Part shown: one piece after another, positions 58,401 through 64,000 of the stretch | Position numbering within the stretch: the stretch's first letter is position 1 | How the letters are laid out: the number at the start of each line of letters is the position of its first letter | NCBI RefSeq assembly: GCF_022539665.2 | Contig: NC_081336.1 | Span: forward strand, 2,418,001-2,482,000 | Length of the DNA stretch: 64,000 nucleotides | From: Daphnia carinata | Taxonomy: Eukaryota; Arthropoda; Branchiopoda; Diplostraca; Daphniidae | Direction of reading: 5' to 3' | Made by a program: the position numbers and the translations under genes | The notes under the pieces: model-generated | What the model was told of the DNA's origin: nothing | What the model saw: only the letters and a program-made list of their open reading frames with translations | Databases searched by the model: none

Positions 58401-59474
58401 CAATAATTTTTGCATGAAACGTCGAGCGATTTGGTATTCCATGTAAAATTTAATCTACCTCAAACGAAACGTAAATTCATCCTCTAAAATAGTCTGATTA
58501 ATTGCAGCGAATACGGTGACGTTGCATTAACTCGAACGGGCTCTACATTGGAAAATTCAAAAATTTCTCGTGAGTATAATCAAGTTATTTTAAAAATTCA
58601 TTGTTAAAAAAAAACAGAAAAAGAAATTTTTCCCTTTTTTTCAGCTTTGGAATCCGTTTATGATCCTCAAGAGCCTAAATCATTTTGGCATTACCAAGAA
58701 GATTCGGATGCTACTTTAATTCGATCGGTTTCTACTCGAGACTTGATCTCGTGGTCTTTTCAAATAGCAAAGGGAATGGATTACTTGGCCAGCAAAAAGG
58801 TATAGATTCTACTATACTTTCCTATGAATTAAAAAATGAAAGCACGATGTTTTTTTCTTTAAAGGTTATTCACGGCGATTTGGCGGCTCGCAACGTTTTA
58901 CTGGCCGACGACGGAGTCGTAAAAGTGGCAGATTTTGGAATGGCTCGGAAAATGTACTTGGATAGTAATTACGAGAAGAAAGGACAGGTATCTACTTGGC
59001 CATAATCGACAACAAATATTTTAAAAATTTATCATCGACAGGGATTAATGCCAATCAGATGGATGGCCATAGAATCTTTTACGGACCGGATCTTTTCTAG
59101 CCAATCGGATGTCTGGTCTTACGGGATATTCCTTTGGGAACTCTTTTCCCTTGGAAAAGCTCCGTATCCAGGTAAGAAAACTTTAAAGTGAGTCATTATT
59201 AATGAAATTTTTAAAAAGTGATCTCTGTTAATAATTTGAAGGAATGGATGTGAGCCATCAACTGGTAAAAGAAATTCAAAATGGCTACCGAATGGAGAAA
59301 CCTGAAAATGCGACAAATACAATTGGGAAAATCATGATGGACTGCTGGAAAATCGACCCAAAAGAAAGGCCAACATTCCGCCAAATCCAGGAGATGATTC
59401 AAGATCACATAGAGACCTCAGTTGGCTCTGATTATTGGAGCCTGAACTTTCCCTACGCAAATCTTAATGAATAG
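55467..59474 (+). CDS. Pvr-like: Receptor tyrosine kinase, PDGF/VEGF-receptor-like
   Basis: Fifteen exons join in frame to 906 aa: 55467-55715, 55915-56086, 56150-56316, 56376-56529, 56609-56785, 56845-57039, 57095-57201, 57269-57517, 57617-58025, 58095-58233, 58508-58569, 58645-58799, 58865-58987, 59042-59171, 59242-59474. After a signal-anchor-like N-terminus come about four Ig-like domains (DTGDYTC, DSGQYQC, NVTLIC, IGEYVC), one membrane segment (about 469-488) and a kinase split by a roughly 60-residue insert. Catalytic residues are intact: GAGCFGRV (P-loop), Lys583 in VAVK, Asp750 in HGDLAARN, Asp768 in DFG. Gly replaces Arg in the HRD motif. The kinase sequence ([20 protein letters not shown]) fits the PDGFR/VEGFR class. 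With four Ig domains and almost no C-tail it is shorter than Drosophila Pvr. Confidence 0.87.
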
Positions 59475-59900
59475 GAGTTTAATGGCTCTGGTACAGAAAC
59501 TGTGTGACACATCTAATCGACAACAAAACAAAAAGGAAACCTAGAACTGAATACCTTCCCAAACTAATCATCACTTAGTTGATAAAACTACCAAAACACG
59601 TTGAGTTTGAATCTGGGGGAAATACACGATACATGTAAATCAGAATGAAAAAAACAATCATAGCACACATGTCGATTTAGCTTTTGGATTTCGGCCGTTG
59701 AATGCAATTTGGGTTACCCTTCGGCTAACTGTCACCTACCCAACGTGAATATTCCTGGATTTATCTGAGTATGCTGGTTTTGGAGGGCTGCCAAGTGAAG
59801 AGTACATATAGCGAGATTATCGTACAGGAGTGTTCAGTGCAGTTTCAACCTTTCGACATTGTTATCTAATGTAGACAGGAAGGTCAGAGTATCCTCCATA

Positions 59901-60080
59901 ATGCGTACAACTACGTCATGGCTTCGAGACGAAGCCCAGAACGAGGGCAAAACTTTTAACAAGCTACTTCAATTGAATGTCAATACAGTAGAAAAATTAC
60001 ACGAAATGTGGAATGGGTTACTGTCTTGCCTGCTCTCCATTTCATGTTGCCCCAGACTAAAAGCTATGACTTGGCAATAA
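59901..60080 (+). CDS. Short open frame, doubtful (59 aa)
   Basis: An ATG at 59901 opens 59 codons (MRTTTSWLRDEAQNEGKTFN…NVNTVEKLHEMWN…) with a helical, charged first half and a Cys/Leu-rich end. No splice partners or domain are recognised. It lies after the receptor kinase and could be chance. Confidence 0.2.
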   Translation: MRTTTSWLRDEAQNEGKTFNKLLQLNVNTVEKLHEMWNGLLSCLLSISCCPRLKAMTWQ

Positions 60081-60938
60081 AAGGATCACGTGCAAACCCA
60101 TAAACTTTTAATTTCCAGTGAAATGTGTACCCACTTTAGTGAACTAACAAGCAGCCCAAGCTATCAGCAAGTCTTTATAATGGTCGCTTCTGTTAAGCAT
60201 ACCAGTGTCAACGATCCCAGATGAAGCCATTCGCCTCATATGGACGCCAATGAAATTTTATACCATACACTAACCTTCTCGGTCAAACGACCATTATGGC
60301 GTCAGCAGGATAGTTGTCTTATTGGCAAGCAATAGCTGTGCATTTGAGGATACACTTCTACAAGGGTTCATTGACTCTTGCTAAAACCTTGTAAAAAAAA
60401 TACTTCTATTTCTTAGTTGATTCTCAAATAAATTTTAACTCATTACCTTTTCTTTTGTCCTGGAGTTCTCTGCATTAGACTTGTATGCTAGTGTCAGCAT
60501 GGCAATTTTGCCACCAAATGAAAAGCAAGAGCAACGATGACAAATTTACAAATATTTAAATATAAATGTATTTACGACGATTGTAAGGAAAAAAAAAACA
60601 ATCATTGGGGCAGGGATAAAGAAACAAGACGCAACTTTCAGATTGGGAGGAAGGAGGCACTTGAAATTGTATTCTACGAAGACGCAGGGCACTACAAGTC
60701 ACAAGACCGAATTAAACTATTCAACTGAAGGAGCAGAGCGAGAGAATAAAAATCAGAAAGACAAAAAAAATGGAAAACAAAACTGAAGAGAATAAATTCC
60801 AATGAATAAATATACATTTTGACTTCAAAATGATAAATCTTAACCATTCAACGGTCATTTGAATAGCTTAAACAAACTACTTTTTTTTAAGATATATTTT
60901 TTTTTTGTTTTTTGTTTTTGTAAGGAGAATTTTACAAT
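60081..60938. other. Gene-free stretch between convergent genes
   Basis: AT-rich 3' flanks of the receptor kinase and the RS-rich gene; nothing supported. Confidence 0.45.
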
Positions 60939-63900
60939 TCAAGCATACTGCAGTTTGTCAGCCTCGATCTCCCGTTGACGCTTGCGAATCAGCTCGTTCT
61001 GTGCCCGGATCTGTCGGATGCGATCTTCTAAGGGATCAGTCTCTGGTCCTACACATAATTCGGTTTACATACAGAGATACCCCGATGTGCGTGGGTTTGA
61101 AAAATGGATAAAAAAGAACAAGTTTCAAAACAATTCCCGCCAAAAGTAAATAAGTAGGCTACACATTTTTGTTTTGTGTTTCAAGCAGAAGTTTAAAAAA
61201 TTAATTTAAAAAAGGTGGAAGGACCCTGCACCCAATCTAATCTTTTCCCCGTATACAAAATATAATTTCTTTCTTTCGACGATTGTACGGTAATAATTTT
61301 TAAAAATCATAAAATATTTCTATCACAGTCAAAAGACAAAGCACTTAAAAAAAAATGAACGTATAAGGGGCGAACGTTTTCAGTCCATCAGTCAAAAAGA
61401 TTATAAGAAAACACGAATGGGGCACGTAAACTACGTTTGAGCTTAAAAACTAAAATTATATACATCTTTTGGCCGCCATTGGAGAGTCAAAATCGACACA
61501 AATTTATAGATATAGTTATTTAAAAAAAAAAAAAAAAAGAAAAAAAAAACATTGGTCCGCAAGCACACGTGAAATGTACGTCGCGTTTCGTTGCACACTA
61601 AGACCTGTGATGATGTACTCTGTGATAAAATGATTAAAACGTTTTCAAGCGTATACCTTGGTCAAGTTCGATCGGAGTGGCCAGCAGGGTACGTTTCAAT
61701 TTCACGCTGCTGTTTCTTTTCGATGCGGGCAGTGCGTCGTCGGACGTGCTCGTCTTCGACTGGCCTTCTGAAACGAGCCGTTGGTGTTTGGACAGCACTC
61801 CAGTCGCTGTTCAACACACACGATTTTGACACACTAAGCGTTGGAATCACTAACAACCGAACGAAGGGAGGAATGAATTCAATTACGTTCGGTTGGCGAC
61901 TTGGAAGGGGCGACAACGGCGGCCGATGACGGAGGTGAATTTAATACCAAAATCCGACGCGTATCTGGTGTTCGACTCCGTGGTTCCTCATCCTCCTATT
62001 TTAAATCCAATAATTTTTAATTAGCATACTACTTCTCAAAGGGTAAATAAAGAATGTAATTACTTCATAGCGATGACTCCTTCTTCGTTGGAGTTCTGCT
62101 CTTAGATCGAGATGTGCGTCGGAAGTATCGCTACTTTTGGTACTGGAAAGTTTCACGGATACTATGAGAAAAAAGAAAACTTTGAATTAGACAATCGTAA
62201 CCCTTCGTTAATATGAAAATTACCGTTATCTCCATCAGTAATCGAGCGAGTTTTACCATTCTGACTCTTTTCTTTAGATTTCTTGGAAGTCCGCTTGCTC
62301 TTCTTCGATTTTCGTTCAACACTATCATCGTCATTCTTTTCCTGTGCTAAAGATATTGGCTCGTCTCTCTTGATTTGAACCTTGTCGGCTGTTTCCACCT
62401 TCTTCGGTTTCTCTTCCCTACGTGTCGTCTGCACGGGTGATGCTCTACGACTCGATTCCGTTCGTAGCCGGATCTTCCCCTCTTTTTTCACGGACGATTC
62501 TTGATCGATGGCCGTTTCAAATTTTCGTTTCCGTGATTCTAGTCGGTCACGGTCCGTCTCTGTCAGCGAAGTTGTTAGGAGTTTTCGGGCATCACGGTCA
62601 CCATTAACAGATCGCGATGGTGATCTCTTCATCAACGGCTTCCTATCGTTGGCAGGAGAACGCGAACGATCCCCTGTTCGTCGCTGCTCCGACGATCTAA
62701 CAGTTTCAGTTGGTGCAATGGTTCTTGTTCTTTCACTCTTTTTATCATCGGTGCCAGAACGATCAGAGCCACTGCCCGTCTTGCTGGAGTCTCTATGCTT
62801 TAATTTTTCCCGATCTGAAGATCTTATGGGAGATCTTCTATGAGGGGACCTCTGAACTCTCGTAGGAGATCTTTGAACTCTTGGAGGTGATCGCTGGATT
62901 CTTACTGGAGATCGTTGAATTCTAACGGGAGATCTCTGGGATCTAGAAGGAGATCTGTGAGTTCTCGGTGAGGATTTTTGCGATCTCTGAGGACTTTTCT
63001 GTTGCCTAGAAGGAGACCTTCGTCGAGGATGAACAATTGGAGATCGACTGGCTGAAGAACGCAACTGCGGTGACCGTCTAGCTATATCTCCTGTGTCAGC
63101 CTTGCGGCTACTTTCATAACTTTTGGTATCCCGCGATGCAGGAATTTCTTTAATAGCATCTGACATGGTAATCTTTGACGGGGGGGAAGAGGTGTTAACT
63201 TTGGCAGCAGAGTTGTCACTAGGCTTTATGACAGCGGGTATAACGCTCAGTCTATCTTCTGGTACTGGGGCAGTAGCCATAGGAAGCTCAGCTACTCCAT
63301 TAGTTTCTTCCTCTTCAATTATTTCATCCTCCACCTCAATAATCAGGTCTTCAGCATCTCCTTCTTCAATAACAAACTCTTCTTCTTCACTCTCTGACTT
63401 TGCAAATGACATTTCAACATCATCACTCTCGTCACTATCTGAATCCTCGAAACGACTGAATTTAGTTGACTTGGGTTTGTCTTCAACCAGACTGTTTTGG
63501 GAAACTGAACCTATCGAAGGAGGATTCTTTAGAAGTGGTGGTCTTGTTGGATTTTTTATAGGGGGAGGTTTTGAATCCAGAATTGGAGCATGATGAGGAG
63601 AGGAATTTTGGTATGGAGAAGAACTTGCAGAAGAAGTCTCCACTGGAATGATGGCTATCAAATTTTGGTTGCCGAAATGACGTTGAAAAACCTGTTGGGG
63701 AAAAAAATTTAATGTAACGAAAATGTACAGAATAGGAAATGCTGGGAAAGGCGAACATACAGCATTGTTGCAAACATTAGGTTTTGGGGACACACGCTGT
63801 CCTTTTAGCACAACAGGTGGAGGAAGTCCTTTTGCCCTCAAACTTTCCAGAGCTGCTAGCCTTAAGGCCTCCAATTCATCTTCCTCGTCTTCCTTATTGT

Positions 63901-63949
63901 TGCCGGACATTATGGACCCTCCTCCTTGTTGCTGACTGGCAGATCTCAT
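60939..63949 (-). CDS. RS-rich (SRRM-like) nuclear protein of unknown function
   Basis: Six exons join in frame to 707 aa: 63761-63949, 62224-63691, 62064-62161, 61887-61995, 61657-61806, 60939-61048. Residues about 20-40 form a short conserved-looking helix (EDELEALRLAALESLRAKG). Then come Pro/Ser-rich sequence, two acidic runs (SESEEEEFVIEEGD…EVEDEIIEEEE), an RS domain with tandem seven-residue repeats of the type RSPxRxQ (nucleotides about 62827-62960), Lys-rich nuclear localisation sequence (KSKKSKRTSKKSKEKS) and a C-terminal helix (DPLEDRIRQIRAQNELIRKR). RS domains mediate contacts among splicing and mRNA-processing factors, so that role is inferred. The ATG at 63949 follows an AG acceptor, suggesting a 5' UTR intron; ATG 63910 is an alternative start. 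Confidence 0.8.
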
Positions 63950-64000
63950 TTCACTGAGTACAAACACAAAACTTTTAAAACCTAAGTTAAAAAATCACTT

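Overview
This is a 64 kb eukaryotic nuclear window, most likely from a branchiopod crustacean such as Daphnia. The reasons are: very compact genes with many 55-90 bp GT-AG introns; chitin-binding R&R cuticle proteins; single-domain globins with secretion signals; and an animal gene set (BLOC1S5, TMEM199, TMEM94, TONSL, SEPSECS, and a PDGF/VEGF-receptor-like kinase). Gene models were built by hand from splice signals, and every multi-exon model closes in frame.

Layout, left to right. 3-287: the 3' end of an unknown gene (+), then a T-rich spacer. 2951-3082: a 43-residue membrane smORF only 74 bp upstream of a cysteine-sulfinate/glutamate-type decarboxylase (3157-5294, +). 5763-7246: a claudin-like tetraspan gene with two alternative N-terminal cassettes (+). 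8509-9443: secreted globin 1 (+). 9977-15359: TONSL (-). 15866-17609: SEPSECS (+), head to head with TONSL. 17.6-27.5 kb: gene-poor, holding a decayed glutamine-synthetase-like relic, a 373-nt structured block, a cluster of tRNA-like repeats and a SINE-like element. 27586-31507: two cuticle proteins (-) with a small two-exon gene between them. 33116-34538: TMEM199 and BLOC1S5 (-) sharing one base at a TAATG stop/start junction. 35190-41323: TMEM94 (-, 22 exons). 42.9-44.9 kb: an array of tandemly duplicated exon-like units and an SH3 exon. 46.0-48.8 kb: a mirror-image copy of the tRNA-like cluster and the 373-nt block. 49-51 kb: further repeat copies. 51761-52671: globin 2 (-). 55467-59474: the receptor tyrosine kinase (+). 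60939-63949: an RS-rich nuclear protein (-).

The large-scale feature is an old, interrupted inverted duplication. Globin 1, a 0.65 kb block, the 373-nt block and the tRNA-like cluster on the left reappear in reverse order and opposite strand on the right. TONSL and SEPSECS lie only in the left arm; the cuticle genes, TMEM199/BLOC1S5 and TMEM94 lie between the arms. Within this, three things stand out. The 373-nt block is nearly identical with no indels, while its flanks have diverged. Globin 2 has a Tyr where globin 1 has the presumed heme-binding His. BLOC1S5 and TMEM199 look like a genuine dicistronic unit.
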